Assembly (NCBI GenBank): GCA_007844125.1
Contig: CM017564.1
Coordinates: forward strand, 17,160,094-17,224,093
Length of the DNA stretch: 64,000 bases
Direction of reading: 5' to 3'
Origin: Sinonovacula constricta
Taxonomy: Eukaryota > Mollusca > Bivalvia > Cardiida > Solecurtidae
A program made the translations under genes and the position numbers. This document shows positions 44,111 to 58,660 of this stretch, piece by piece (the stretch's first letter is position 1; every line of letters begins with the position of its first letter). Under the pieces are notes generated by a model. It did no database searches. It saw only the letters and a program-made list of their open reading frames with translations, and was not told the DNA's origin.

Positions 44111-44309
44111 TAGGGAAGCCCGACGTACCGGACAAGTCAAAATGCAGTTTAAGGCTTCTGGTCATTGATCATCAAATTAGTCCCAGGCAAGTCATAAATC
44201 GGCAATCGGACAATTGGTAAATCAAAATGGTTTGCAATAAGCGATGACGACAACCTGTGTCATGCCAGGAGCAACGTGAAAAAGTGGTATATGTACAGTG
44301 CACGCGCCA

Positions 44310-44470
44310 GTCTAAAACAGCCAATCACGAAGCGCGATACTTAAACGCTGGACATAATCGGCCAATCAATTTGTACATGACAAATAATGCCCTTTATCTT
44401 GCATCATGAAATAATAAGTGATAATAGATGCGCAAACTTCACAAACTCGGCACACGTTCAAATATAAAAA
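44310..44470 (+). promoter_or_regulatory. CCAAT/TATA-like cluster
   Basis: Two gccaatca words (about 44313 and 44359) precede aatataaaaacac (about 44460) at spacing usual for an animal core promoter. No convincing gene follows on the plus strand, so this is weak. Confidence 0.3.
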
Positions 44471-45188
44471 CACATTGCAGTCTAACTGTTAATGATCTGC
44501 CAGTATATCAGTACATACCTGCAGAAAACAAGTTGTGAAGATCAGCAATCTTTTTTAAAGGATGCATTAAGAAAAAAAATCACAATAGGGAAAGATCAAT
44601 TAATATCATACCTTGTTGGCGACCATATCAATATTAGTATAGTATGCTCCTACAATTTGTTGATAGGTGTCAATTAGTTAACATGCATATTTTGTTTTCA
44701 CATTCTCTAATTTCAACACAGATCCCATACAATGTTTCGGAGGGAGCACTGGACAACAGATCTGTCCCACAGGACAAAGTCTAGCTTGTCAGATATGGGA
44801 CGTTTGAAATTAAACAACTGTTGTCACACATGGAAACAGTCTTACCTAAGGAAAAAAACCTTCATATTTTTCTCTGAATATTCAAATGTTAAAGTGTAGT
44901 CGAGAGATCTATCCCAAACTGACAATGCTCCAATAATAATATGCAAAACCCGATGCAGAAGACACACATCCCCAACGTTAGGAAACTTTTTGAACTGATG
45001 CTAGTTATCAGTCTCTCCACAGCAGAATGTTAAAGAGGTTTCTCTAAATGAAACTAATAAAAACTGAACTCAGGAACAGTCTTAAAATGTTGATTGTTAT
45101 CGAACACCATGGTCCATCCCTGGAAATCATTTTTGCAGATCGTGCCATTGACTACTGGTTAGATAGTGGTTGGGGTACAAAATATGTG

Positions 45189-45203
45189 GCGGGGGGGGGG
45201 GGG
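45189..45203. repeat. Poly(G) run
   Basis: An uninterrupted G run of about 15 bases in otherwise AT-rich DNA; it could form a G-rich structure or be a sequencing-sensitive site. Confidence 0.9.
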
Positions 45204-45339
45204 ATTCAAAATTGCTGCTTCTAGACAAAAAAAAATGTTGTTATAGCTTGTTTGTTAGTTGTTTTTACAGCATGAATAGTATAAAAAGTCATACTGCTTC
45301 TAGTAGCAAAGGTTCGTTAAAAAGTTGTTCTTTTTTAAT

Positions 45340-45660
45340 TTAATTCATAAGAACTTTTCTCATTTAGCGGCCATTTCCTTGACGTATGGTTTTATTCTAT
45401 CGTGAAGATATATGCAAATACGCAATGACCGTTTTCGAACATATCGTGTTGTTCTCTACGTTGTAATAATAATTATATCTAATGATAGACAAGTTTGTTT
45501 CTCTTAAACAAAGTACATCATATTAAGCAATTAAATCTTTAACACCAGGAGATTTAAATATGCACTTCAGCAACATACATTAAGAGGACAGCCAGGTCTG
45601 TCATCAGCAATGTAAGGAACTTGTAATTCTGTGTCGGATGATGAAGACTGAAAAAATGAT
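45340..45660 (-). pseudogene. Decayed EEP domain, N-terminal half (duplicate gene)
   Basis: After an acceptor-like tcatttttttcag the minus strand reads SSSSDTELQVPYIADD, then CPLNVCC for the expected CSLNVSG, and later KRSLRICIYLHDRIKPYVKE for RRSGGICIYICDRLTQFEKE. Stops and frameshifts are scattered throughout. The Ser-rich acidic opening mirrors that of the intact exon. Confidence 0.68.
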
Positions 45661-45789
45661 GATGGTAATAACAATGATAATAATAATAATTATAATAATA
45701 AAAATAATTACAACAACAAAAACAACAATGATAATAACAATAATAAGACTGAACCCGTGCAAAATGACTGGCGACGCGCAAGATAACAG

Positions 45790-46090
45790 CAGCTAACTTG
45801 CAACGCAGTCTGAAGTCCTGGTCTACATCATCACTTGGATAATTTCGTTTTAAGAGGTTCTGTTTTCTTTTCACTGCTTTCCTTTGAAAAACCGGTCCAT
45901 AAATGCGATGTTTGAGTTGTTGGATTTGCCCTTTTGTAATATAATGTCTCGCCACAGCCTTGTTCTCACGGACTAGCAGGTGAATGCCTTTGTCCTGCAA
46001 CTTTTTAATTTTGATGTTGCTATACTCATGGTCATATTTCTTATTATCATTTTATTCCTGTAACTGCTATGGGATTATGGAAATAAGGAG
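45790..46090 (-). repeat. R1 copy d: upstream exon of the duplicate
   Basis: The longest clean reading of this module: LQDKGIHLLVRENKAVARHY, QLKHRIYGPVFQRKAVKRK, then SDDVDQDFRLRCK and a donor-like AAGgttagc. It is basic and possibly nucleic-acid binding. Homologous to 42585-42985, 70-610 and 38465-39015. Confidence 0.5.
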
Positions 46091-46094
46091 AGCA

Positions 46095-49000
46095 TCTAAT
46101 ACAACTTTCCAAAACGTTAATTTGCAATTTTAATTGGAACATACAAAACAAAATCTTCTCAATATCTGAATGTCCAAGTTAAAATGTTTCAGGATTTCAG
46201 AGTTGATAATTATGTAAATCTCGACGATGATTATAGCTGACAGAGCGTTTATGTGCTCCAAACAATGTGAAAATCGTCAGAAGTTAGTTCCTGTTTTACA
46301 GATAAAACGGATATAATCAAGGTCTTTTCACATAAACAACATTAGGTTTTTCGTACATACCTCTGAAGTATTATCGTCCATTGTCTAGTGTTTTATCAAA
46401 CCAATTGGGTATGTATATCGCCCTAAATAAAAGAAAACATTGAAACATTGATCGTTACGTTTAAAAAATATTCTGACAGAACATATTGATATAAAATAGT
46501 TGTCAGCTTACGCTTAACTGATATGCGCTAAAAACGATTGGAAACAGCAATATATATAATAATAAGTAGTCAACAATAAACTCATAATTGCAAGTTCCAG
46601 AGTTTTACAAACATTAAAAATACATGTTAAATACATGTTATAATATGATATAATGATAAAATACTATTACATGCAAAAAAACCACCAAAAAAACAACAAC
46701 ACCACTTATTAAAATAAACTATCAACTTGAGATAAAAAGCCATACGGATACCTCTTGTGCTATTTGCATCAATTAAAACGGTAACATTGTCAACCGGGCA
46801 TGAAAATGATTGATGATGCTGCAGGTATTTGCTATTTTCTTTACTAACTACCCACGTCATGTGATGTTATGTGCCGCCAAAAACAGCACTATTATAAAGA
46901 GGTATGTTTGAACCATTTAATTTTCCTCTTGTCAACAATGGACTACGAAGCGCTCTTGTCATTATCATGTGTTCATTTTGTTTCTCTCTATTGTATAAAC
47001 CATGCAACTACACAGGTAGACAGCATAATACCAGGACAAAATATCGGTATTTTTAGAGAAGTCACATTCATTAAAGGTGGTATTCGAGAGTTTGGGTCTT
47101 TTATTCTCATTCATCTACATAGTTAAATGTTACCTGAAAAGATTCCGCGAAATGATGTTTTTTCGTGCCCTACATTCATGTGAAACGTAAATCATAACAC
47201 CCTTCTTGTTATAATAAATTGTTTGTTGCCTATCCGAGCCACGCTGTACAGCTTTTTTAAACTCACTTTAAATCCATTTCATCTTACCCGCAATTCGATT
47301 CTATTTCTACCAACAGTGTATTAGTTTTGTATCCTACTTCCATCAAACAAGTTGAGTCTTGACAAAAATGTAACCTTTTATAAAATAGACTTGTGCATTG
47401 TGTCTGATTTACATTTACACGGGGAACAACTACATATCGCAGTCGTCATTCAACGAAATTCTTTCTTAAGTCCCATATTATATGGATTATTTAGTGTAGG
47501 GTAATCATGTGCTTCTTGCAAGTCATCATCTCTGTTTGAGTGCAATTGCTATGACCGTAATGAAGCTAAAACTGTATCAGATAACAAAAGGCCCCTTGTT
47601 AAGATTTATGAAACACTTGTTTACTGGACAGATGACTGATGTCTCATTTTGTGCCCTCTGCATTATACAGACACCATATTTTTATACCCCAAATAAACTT
47701 GTCAACAACTATCTGGTACCATACATAACATCGTGGTCTATTCATGTGCAAAATTCTTGTCAAACTTTGTAGAGGGGCATTTTGGAATGTTAAACTAAAT
47801 TAATTGTAAATCAGAACAAGTCATAAATGTGACAATTATTTATTTTCAAAGGATCGTTGAAAATGAACGCTGGAGTCAGTTCATTTCAAATATCACAAGA
47901 TGAAGATGGTGATTGTTATTGACATTTTAAATAAAGATATTTATGGTTATGGCATTATGACGAAGCATAAACGAAATGGCCGTGAAATGAACAGAAATTA
48001 AATATCAACACTTTATAGAAAGTCTATCTAAAAATTTCAAAAATGCATTAGCAATGTACTAGAATTCAGAACGTACTGAAACACAAACTATTTTAAATGC
48101 CGAGTATAAGGTATATGGAGAGACCCCATAGATCTTTAACTACAATGAGAGCTTTTATATATCAAAATGTATTCTAGGTAGCTAATAAGGTTTCATAAAA
48201 AACATTTTAAAGCTTATATACAAGTTTTTACCATCGTCTCGTTGTAAAAGAACAGTACTTAAAGGTGCAGTTATATCACGTTCTTATTTTCTCTATTGAT
48301 TGACAATTAAAAGAAACTGTTCATGTCATTGGCGACGCACTGAAGCGCGATGCCTTTATATGCAATGCTCACTGTTTAGCGGACATTTTAACCCGGATAA
48401 AGGTGGGGTCTTTATTTTTATTTTCGTGTGTCTGTAACTTTCTTGCAAACATGGCAGAAAACGAGAGATGTGGATTTCTTTCTTTCTGTTATTTAAATAT
48501 TTAAACCTTTGACGTAAATGTACTTGGAAGCTTAGTACGCCGTTACTTAACAAAATAATATAGAACTGCTCCTCTGTACTTCCTTCGATTCCCGGATTCT
48601 TTATAACACATTGAAATTATCTATCAGCAACGAAACAGTCCATTGCCAGAAAAGTTTGTTCTGAACGATCCACTTAGTCTCACTTTAGATACAATGTTTA
48701 TGCAACATTTACATATACTCGCAACATACATACTCAATTTCTTTAAGGTCCGCGCAAATCTAACAATAGACTTTCCAGTGTTGTCAGTGTGCAGGAATGC
48801 GTAAATACGTACGTAATAGCATCATTTTATACCATTAGTTCCATCGGTTTTAAGGACACCGTTCTCCTGTTACTGTTTCTACCAGCTTATGTCATCATGC
48901 GCCTGGTGCAGATCTCAAGGGATGTGCGTGTGGTTGCCTTTACAGGACTCCTGCTGTCCAGAACTGACTAAATCTGGTTATATATGCTGGAGCAACAGGA

Positions 49001-49490
49001 CTCCCGCACAATAAACATGCCTCCTCATACAAAAATCGGTACTTCTTGACACAAACAGTGTTCGCATTGTTCCCGACAACTACAAGCTAAACACATACTA
49101 GTACCTTGAAATAAAAGATAAGAGGTTTTCGGGACGGCTTAGTTTCCTTTGTGGACGTATTTTAGTTTGTTACAGTTGTAAGCATTTTTGCAATCAAATG
49201 TGTCACTGCATCAAAGAAGCTCGAAAATGCTGCGTTGCACCAATTACAAAGCCACCTTTAAGTATATTTATATAAAATTAAGATCTTTAATCAGTCATAT
49301 TGTTAGGCGTTTCATCCGATTTCCGTTACGAATTAGTTTTTTTTCTTTTTTATATAGACACAATATTTACAAACCCGGCTTACTTTATTATTTGTGTTTT
49401 AACAGTGTTTCACAAGGTCAGGGCTCTACTTCACAAGTTGGTAACTGGCATGGGTTAAAGCAACCGCTGATATAATCTAAGATGTCAGTC
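46095..49490. other. AT-rich stretch, no gene recognised
   Basis: At about 47225-47310 the sequence (tccgagccacgctg) matches 43320-43400, showing that the EEP tandem duplication extends here. ORFs at 46869-47126, 47509-47772 and 48789-48971 have no recognised motif. Confidence 0.4.
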
Positions 49491-49499
49491 AACATCGAT

Positions 49500-49830
49500 G
49501 ACAGAAGTTTATACAACCACAGATGATTTATTAAAACACATTTATGATAAAACATAGTATTATAAATGTCGTAAGTGTGGAATGTTTGTAATTGGAACAG
49601 TGATCAGTACATTCGATAGCCTTCTCTATACGGCGCTTCTGATAATGAAATATATTCAAACATGTGTACAGCAGGAATGGTCTCACAAAATCAAAACCTC
49701 ACGGTACTTCTTTCATCATTGCGACCCTCGCTATGTTTGTGTGTGGGATTGTTGTCGCTACTAACGGCAGTTGTCCAAAATTAGTCGTGTACTTTTACTC
49801 TTTTCATATTTTCGTATAAGCCAATATGAA
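49500..49830. repeat. Dispersed repeat D1, copy 1
   Basis: Matches 60150-60440: shared gcgcttctgataatgaaata-like block with ttcaa, and ctactaacggcagtt against ctattaacggcagtt. Confidence 0.6.
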
Positions 49831-50300
49831 ATTTTAAATGACAACATAAGGATAATGTATTGTAACCGATGCTATTTGAATTCAATATAAAAATTGGTTT
49901 AAATAGTGTTGCCATTATTAACGTCTACCGAATATTTTAACTGCGCAAACGTATGCGCAGACGACCCAAATGCATCCGCAGAAGGCATCCTGAAGTTAGG
50001 GTTTACCTCACTTACCATACAATTTAATATGCCAGCAGTACAAGTACACATTCAACATGCAACACTTTTATGTTCATTATTTAAAGTGACATATTTGTTT
50101 GTGCAAAAGATGAAACCGTTTAAAAAACTGACAAAATTATATCATTAAAACACTGTTCTCCTTTTCGCATTCTGATAATATATATAGCGGACAAACATCT
50201 CGTCAAACCTTAGTCACCATATTATACTTTACCAGTGATGTATTAAGAACGGTTGTGATGTCTTCGGGTTAGAAAAAAGAGTTGTAGTGGTTTAACGACC
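49760..50300 (-). repeat. R1 copy g with hairpin core
   Basis: The minus strand carries ctgcgcatacgtttgcgcag and tattgaattcaaatagcatc, shared with 54722-54890. The hairpin and the block near 50235 (ttaagaacggttgtgatgtc) match 58245-58640 in inverted orientation. Confidence 0.6.
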
Positions 50301-53080
50301 ATTAATTAGCACACGCATAGCCCTTGAGAATTGCACCAGCCCCACAAGTCACGTGTTATGCCAGTCATAAATAGTACATTGATTGATTTGATTGTGGTGC
50401 AATACGTTCATAAATATATATTTCTTATTGAGCCGCTCTATTTTGTAAGTATATGTGCGTGCTGCTTCAAAAAAAAAACATTCATACATTTATTTTGCCA
50501 GCTGTCAATATATGATCTCTTAACACAGTTTCATATTCCAAAGCGAAATGCCCCTACAAATCTCAACAATAGCAGATCGGTTATCGATGAAATCCATGAC
50601 GTTCACAGACAATAGGTTTATTGAATTCAAGCTGAGATATAGACCCCCAAAGCTCCCATGAACCACCAGAATAGATTATACTGGCATACACGACTTTTTA
50701 TGTATGGGGCGAAGGAATTAATTATTATTTCAATGAAGCATTTAGTAATGCATTCCATGTAACAAAGTGTCCGTTAGAGTACAACAATCAGTATTGCCAT
50801 TATAGCCATATGCAATTTCGTAGATTTCGATCCACATATTTACATACCAATTGGAATATAATGTGGAAAGTTGTGTATAAAGTTATGTATTGTATTGTTT
50901 GCAAGTGCAATCATCTTAAATTAAACTTTCGCATTGATAAACTGTTTCAATACAATGTATGACTCTTCCTATAAAGTGTTTATTTTCTGCACATTATTTG
51001 ATCATGCTTTTTGAGTAACAAGTGCGTAGTACCCATTTGTTTTTATGTAATTAACTTGATCATTGCAATAATTACATCATATTTGATATATAAATGTTTT
51101 GTTTGCTTAAGTAGTTATTCACTATATACACTATTTACTATATCGATCTTTAACAAACAATTGTAGTGACTAAAAGTTATCGTATAATTAGCATTTGCGC
51201 TGCAAACGCAAAAGGTTGGAGACACTCTGACATGGACCCAGCAGATATATAATGACATCAAGACTTCCCTTTACTCAAATCTTCTTTGTTGATTTACACA
51301 TACAAGCCATAAAGTATCACCGGACAATTGTAATGTTATTGCAAGCTAGCAATACGTGTTACCTTGTGAGATTATTCCAAAACTGACTTTAAAGTTCAGA
51401 AGAACACTAAAATACTGTTCAGCAAAGTCCTCAAGTACATTGAAGAAATTATTCAATCGCTACGATTTTATCAAGTAACAGTAAGCCATTTTATAACAAG
51501 AAAAAACTAATTAGATAACCAGAAACTTGTTTTCGGCTTAACGTTACTAACCTTTCAGTTACGTTCATACCGTTTTAGATTCAACATATTGTTTTTACAA
51601 ATGACCAATAAAACAAGGTCGCTATGGAATTTAAGAGAAGAATGACGCACTCGGAAGTTTAAGATTCAGACCACAATGGTGTTATAGGTAGAAGTTAATT
51701 TCAAACTCAGTTTATTTTGGTCAAATCCGGTATGATATAAGAGTGTTTAATTTTAATTAAATGGTTTCAATGTTCGGATGTTAGTGACTCTGATGTAACT
51801 GGTGGCACATTGTTTAATCTATATTTTAGATTTTTTTTTCAGCTGAAAACTTTCTTGCTTTCCAATTTCCAATGTACATTTGATATACTGCGGAAAATTG
51901 TGACCATTGTTTGCACACCGGTAATCGCTTACAGGGAAAAACTTTAAACGGCACAGAAAGCGCGTCGTAGTGCTTTGATTAATTTACCAGATCAATCAAA
52001 AACAGAAACGATAAAAAAAAATGCACCTGTTTAAATCGTCTTAGAACAAACTTCTTCGCTCAATCCATGCATTATAACGACGTAAACTTAAGTCCTGATC
52101 ATGCATCGCCGTTACAGTGAATGTGTACGATGTTTGGCTAAGGCCTTCTATAAAATCTCTATCCTCGGGTTCTGTCGTTGAAAGCTGATCAATTTAAACT
52201 CATTCTTCTAAGTTAACATTATCTGTTTAACAACACAGCCATCGTAACGGCTTTTTGTGTGTGTGTAAATAATCGGATTTAATTCGCTAACCCATTTTAT
52301 TCTGATTCGAAAAGTACAATTGATACCTTAAGTCCTTTATTTATGAATCGATTTTATAGCAGCAGCGTCAGTTCCGAAACTATTTACTAAACTATGACAA
52401 TAGTCGTAAAGCATGTTCGAGTAAGTGGTCTTTATCCGGCTTCCCATTACACAGAATATTTTTTCTATCAATCTGGTAATCAATGTAAAAAAACTAGTCA
52501 ACAGCCATGTTTGTAAAAGTAATTTGTGTATGAGATCGATATGTTACAAAATCTATTATGTTAACCAATATATCGAACTCATTGATAATCAAATTGATGT
52601 TCGTTAATTATTTCATCAACACTTCATCCATTTGATCTTAATCTAAATGCCAATTGCTAACCTTGTACAGAGTCGAGGCGGGGTATTGCATACATCTCGG
52701 TCTAGTTTATATAATTAATCAGTGATATTCAGTGAAGCTCGAAAGAGTGATTTAAGCAAGTGATTGCAGTTTTATATGATGTGCTTGGTCAGTTCTACAT
52801 TTATCTGTAAACTTTAAATTGTGTATGTTTACTGAATGAAAGACCTGTAAGCTTCTATGAAGGATGTAGCCAGTTGTATATCATTTTCACATCGCTAAAG
52901 AAACTTTTAATAATTCATATACTACATACAATTGAACCTTATGACCATGTGGCATCAGAATACAGATTAATGAAGAGATAATGATTATTGGTGGATTTGG
53001 AATAAGCGCGTTAATAGGGAAATTTAGAATATACAGGGTGCCATGTAGTAAGAATTACTATTAAATGCATAATCAGTGTA
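50301..53080. other. AT-rich stretch with dispersed repeat D2
   Basis: 51930-52340 resembles 61980-62290 (shared cacctgtttaa, tcaatcca and ttataacgac words). Otherwise no gene is recognised. Confidence 0.4.
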
Positions 53081-53092
53081 TACGAGTAAGGT

Positions 53093-53416
53093 ACCGGACC
53101 TGGTAGCGCAGTCGGCAAAGCGTCAGTTCCAGGTACGGGAGGCCCCTGGTTCGATCCCGGACCGCGACATACCAAAGTCGTTAAAAATGGTAGAGGTATA
53201 GCTACCTCGCTAACGCTCAAGCAAATATAAGGGTACTTAAACGACTGGTTGGCCCGGTGTCAGGATAATGTGACTGGGTGTGGTATCATGCCAGGTGTTC
53301 ACGGCATGCTATACACAGTGAAGGCAGCACTATATCTGCTTCAAGTGGACACCGTCTCCAAATAACAGAAATACTGTTGGTGGGACGATAAACCCAATAA
53401 ACAAACAAACAAACAA
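53093..53416 (+). mobile_element. SINE-A copy, full length
   Basis: tRNA-like head (accggacctggtagcgcagt; B box tggttcgatcccgg), body ggcccggtgtcaggataatg, and tail aataaacaaacaaacaaac. A perfect 11-bp duplication acgagtaaggt lies at 53082-53092 and 53417-53427. Confidence 0.92.
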
Positions 53417-53427
53417 ACGAGTAAGGT

Positions 53428-54355
53428 GAATATTAAGCACCGATTAGATTTGTACGAACGCAATAAAACGTAAACGTATATGTGTTAATGATACTAATGT
53501 TTGAGAAGGTCACACTCATGCGTAGTATATATATAGATCTAGACAAAAATGGAAAAGAGACACACATGACAATAGGAATTCACTCAAATCATTGTGCATA
53601 GATAAAAGACCGACCAAATCTGGCATCAACAATAATAAATCCGGTCCAGTACCCAAACTGATAGCCATCCATGTTAAATGTTCAGACGCTGTCTCTCAAA
53701 TTAAAGTCTTTCATACTAAACACTCCTCATATAAATATATTTATTATAAAAATTACGGTGATTAAAGCTGTTCATTTGAATAGGAAAGACTCTCAACTAT
53801 TTATGAAATGCCTTAACTGGTCTTTAACACACGTTAATTTTCCTGGTTATACATGGCACATCCAAATATGTTACTCTTAGAGTTTTAATAGAAGTTTGGT
53901 AAAATAAATATATAATATAATGATGGGGCATGATTTTAGGCGGGTAGAATATGGTCTTTAAACAGTTTGTAAATGCGAAGGTCAGATTTAAGATTATTGA
54001 TATTGTTTGAATGCAAACACTAACTGTAGTACATACGTTCCGAATCACATACAATAGTTTACGTCAACGGCTAATTGCACTATTCAAGAAGTCTTTGCGG
54101 GAGTCTATTCAAATATTGCACCACAATAAAAGTAAACACTGAACGGTTTATAACTGACATAGTTCAATGCTTTTGAGTTCTATATTGTTATAGATAGAAT
54201 AAAACGACCTGCTTACTTCACAAGCTTTCGTAAGACATTACTTTTAAAGTATAGTTTAGTGACTGAAAGTTGACAAGATGTGTTTGCGGTATACTGTATT
54301 TCATTAACCAATATACCCACTTTAACTAAAGAACACAAATGTGTTGCATATTGAA
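53428..54355. other. AT-rich spacer, nothing recognised
   Basis: Short ORFs on both strands lack motifs. Confidence 0.4.
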
Positions 54356-54356
54356 C

Positions 54357-54667
54357 TTATTCGTTGGGTTTATCGCCCCGCCAACAGTAGTCCCTTTATC
54401 TGGAGATGGTGTCCACTTGAAGCAAATGTGATGCTGCTTTCACTGTGTATAGCATGCCGTAAACACTTGGCATGATACCACATTTAGTCACAATTGTTCT
54501 GACACCGGGTCAACAAGTCCTGGAGCTACCCTTAATTAATTTTCTTGGGTGTAAGTAAAGGAACTATACCACTACTATTTTTTACGACTTAAGTATGCCA
54601 CGGCCCCTTTTTCGACCCTGGGGCCTCCGTATCTGGAGCCAGCACTCTACCAAATGTGCGACCAGGT
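54357..54667 (-). mobile_element. SINE-A copy, degenerate, inverted
   Basis: Reverse-complement match along the whole SINE: tgggtttatcgcc at the tail, gcatgccgtaaacacttggc in the body and accaaatgtgcgaccagg at the tRNA-like head. Many substitutions and no clear target duplication make it older than the other copies. Confidence 0.8.
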
Positions 54668-54719
54668 GCAGTATGTTTAACGTGTAACGGCATTGATAAC
54701 CTAATTATGTCAATGTATA

Positions 54720-55015
54720 CAAGTATGGTAAGTAATGTATAACCCTAAAGTAAGGATGACATCTGGTAGTGAATTGTTGTCATCAGCGCGTACGTCTGCA
54801 CAGCTGAGATTAATTTTGTGGTCGTAAAAATGAGAACTCAATTTAAACCGATGTTTTATTTGAATTCAAATAGCATAGGTAACAATAGCGCATACAATAG
54901 GTTGATTCTGCGATTTCGTGTCATTATATCGGGGCTAATACCAAATTATGACAAAGTCTTAAGAGTGTTGCATTATATGTTAACATTTAAGAAGTCAACA
55001 AATGTGTTATGTTAA
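54720..55015 (+). repeat. R1 copy f with hairpin core and YDKVLRVL relic
   Basis: It begins gtatggtaagtaatgtataa, includes a decayed hairpin (cagcgcgtacgtctgcacag) and a frame reading NYDKVLRVLHYMLTFKK, the same motif as in 38465-39015. This links the hairpin module to the EEP-associated exon in one repeat unit. Confidence 0.6.
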
Positions 55016-56825
<1,810 letters not shown>

Positions 56826-57189
56826 GTGTGTCCACTTTGTATGCTATCTAGGAGAAACAGCTTATATAGCCATTCTTTAGTCCCGTCCTTTACACCTAAT
56901 TTAATTGTGTGTATCCGGGAGCTTCTTGCAATTATCTCATTTTGGGCGCAATGAACCCAATTATCTGTGACAGTACTGTAGCTCAAAATATATCAGATTA
57001 CAGGACGCCCAAGATTTGTAAGACACAATCTTTTGTAGCATATTGAATCGATTTCGTCTCCCACGGCTCTGTATATAACCGCACCATATAGACACCTTAC
57101 CGATTTTACATACCACAGTATATTTAACTTAGCATACAATATTTGGTCCCATAGCTTACAGCGTTGTCTGTTCAAGTGTAATATGAATA

Positions 57190-57540
57190 GATACTCCATT
57201 GTAGGCAGTAATATCTAATTAAAGCCCGGCCGATATGGGGTAGATTGCATCTTTTATTGTAGCGGAAATGCTTAAATGAGGATATGTTGTTGTTTTTTTT
57301 TGTTGGCAATACCGTTGTTTCTTAAAGGTCCATGTAATGCTGTTTTATTTTTGCCATATTTTTCGTTATATAAACTTTAAAGCATAGCAAAAATAATGAA
57401 TATATCAAATAATCGTAACAAATATGATGTAAACAGAGCAAAAATCGATTACATTACATAAAACAAATGGACAATGACTTTTACCCAAGAGGCATGAGTT
57501 ATTTAACTACTCCGGCGGACAAACAACACCGAGGAGAATA
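57190..57540. repeat. Dispersed repeat D3, copy 1
   Basis: Similar to 61490-61770: aaagcccggccgat against aaagccccatcgat, then gtagattgcatcttttattg against gcagattacatattttattg, and aggcatgag against aggcatgaa. It is substantially diverged. Confidence 0.55.
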
Positions 57541-58240
57541 TGGCCGAAACATAAAGAACACAAAATAGATATAATTATGCTTCTTCATGATCTTCGTTGC
57601 ATATGGTATTGAAACATTTTATCCCTGTTAACGTCTAATTTAAAATGATTGAAATAGTGCACATGCAAACAATACAATTAAAACTGTATACATACCTTTC
57701 CACATTATATTACAAATGCGTATATAAATGTGTGGATCGAGATCAGTTGCATGCGGCTATAATGGCAATACAGATTGCTATGCACGGTCTGATAAACGGT
57801 CCCATTGAAAACATTACAAAAGGTTTTCTAAAGGCCATTCATTCCTTTGTCCCATACATAAATAGTCGTGATGTATTCAAGTGTATATTCAGATCTTTAT
57901 ATCCGTTTGAATTCGGTAAACCAAATGTCTCTGGCCTTTACAGAGTTTATTGATAACAGATCTTGATTGATAGGATTTGTAGCGACAATTTTGCTAATTC
58001 GCTCAAATATGAAATATTAATTACAGAATATATAATGACAGTTGACAAATATATATATAGAAATGTTTCTCGTATCTTTAAGGATTTTGCAGCAGCATGC
58101 ACCTGTACTTACTTCATAATAGTATAAAAAGACACGATTCACAATGCATATTTAAATATTGCACCACAATCTAACCATTAACTTTATTATTTACGCTGAG
58201 GTCACACATAACTTCAGAGATATAGTTACAGGTATTTACG
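57541..58240. other. Stretch with unassigned ORF
   Basis: A 102-codon ORF (57645-57953, plus) contains RDQLHAAIMAIQIAMHGL. I recognise no family and it may be chance. Confidence 0.3.
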
Positions 58241-58660
58241 AACAACGATACGTGTTTTTCTTCTAACCTGAAGACACCACAATCGTTCTTAAGACAGCAC
58301 AATAAAAGCATAATATTGTAACGGAGGATTAGTCAGATGGTTGCCTGCTAAATATTTGAACATATTGCGAAAAATGATAAATTAGCACAGGTTTTGTGTT
58401 TGCATAGCTCGCATTATCAACTTGTCGATTTGTTAAAGATGATATCTTGTTTCACACAAATCAATATGCATAATGTAACAAAAGAACATGTATGTACGTA
58501 GAACGTATAACTGCACTGGTGAAATATTACATTGTATACCGATAGGGTGAGTGAGGTATAACCCCTGATAATGTTTTGTGATGCATTATTGCCGTCTGCG
58601 CATACGTTTGCGCAGCTTCAGTTTACGATCCCTCGTGATGAATTATTGTTGGCGCAACTT
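58240..58660 (+). repeat. R1 copy h with hairpin core
   Basis: Inverted relative of 49928-50300. It contains ctgcgcatacgtttgcgcag (about 58595-58614), the exact reverse complement of the core at 49941-49960. Confidence 0.62.

Noticed and set aside
57645..57953. 102-codon plus-strand ORF with RDQLHAAIMAIQIAMHGL
   Set aside because: No recognised family and no supporting context; kept only as a note in the stretch description.
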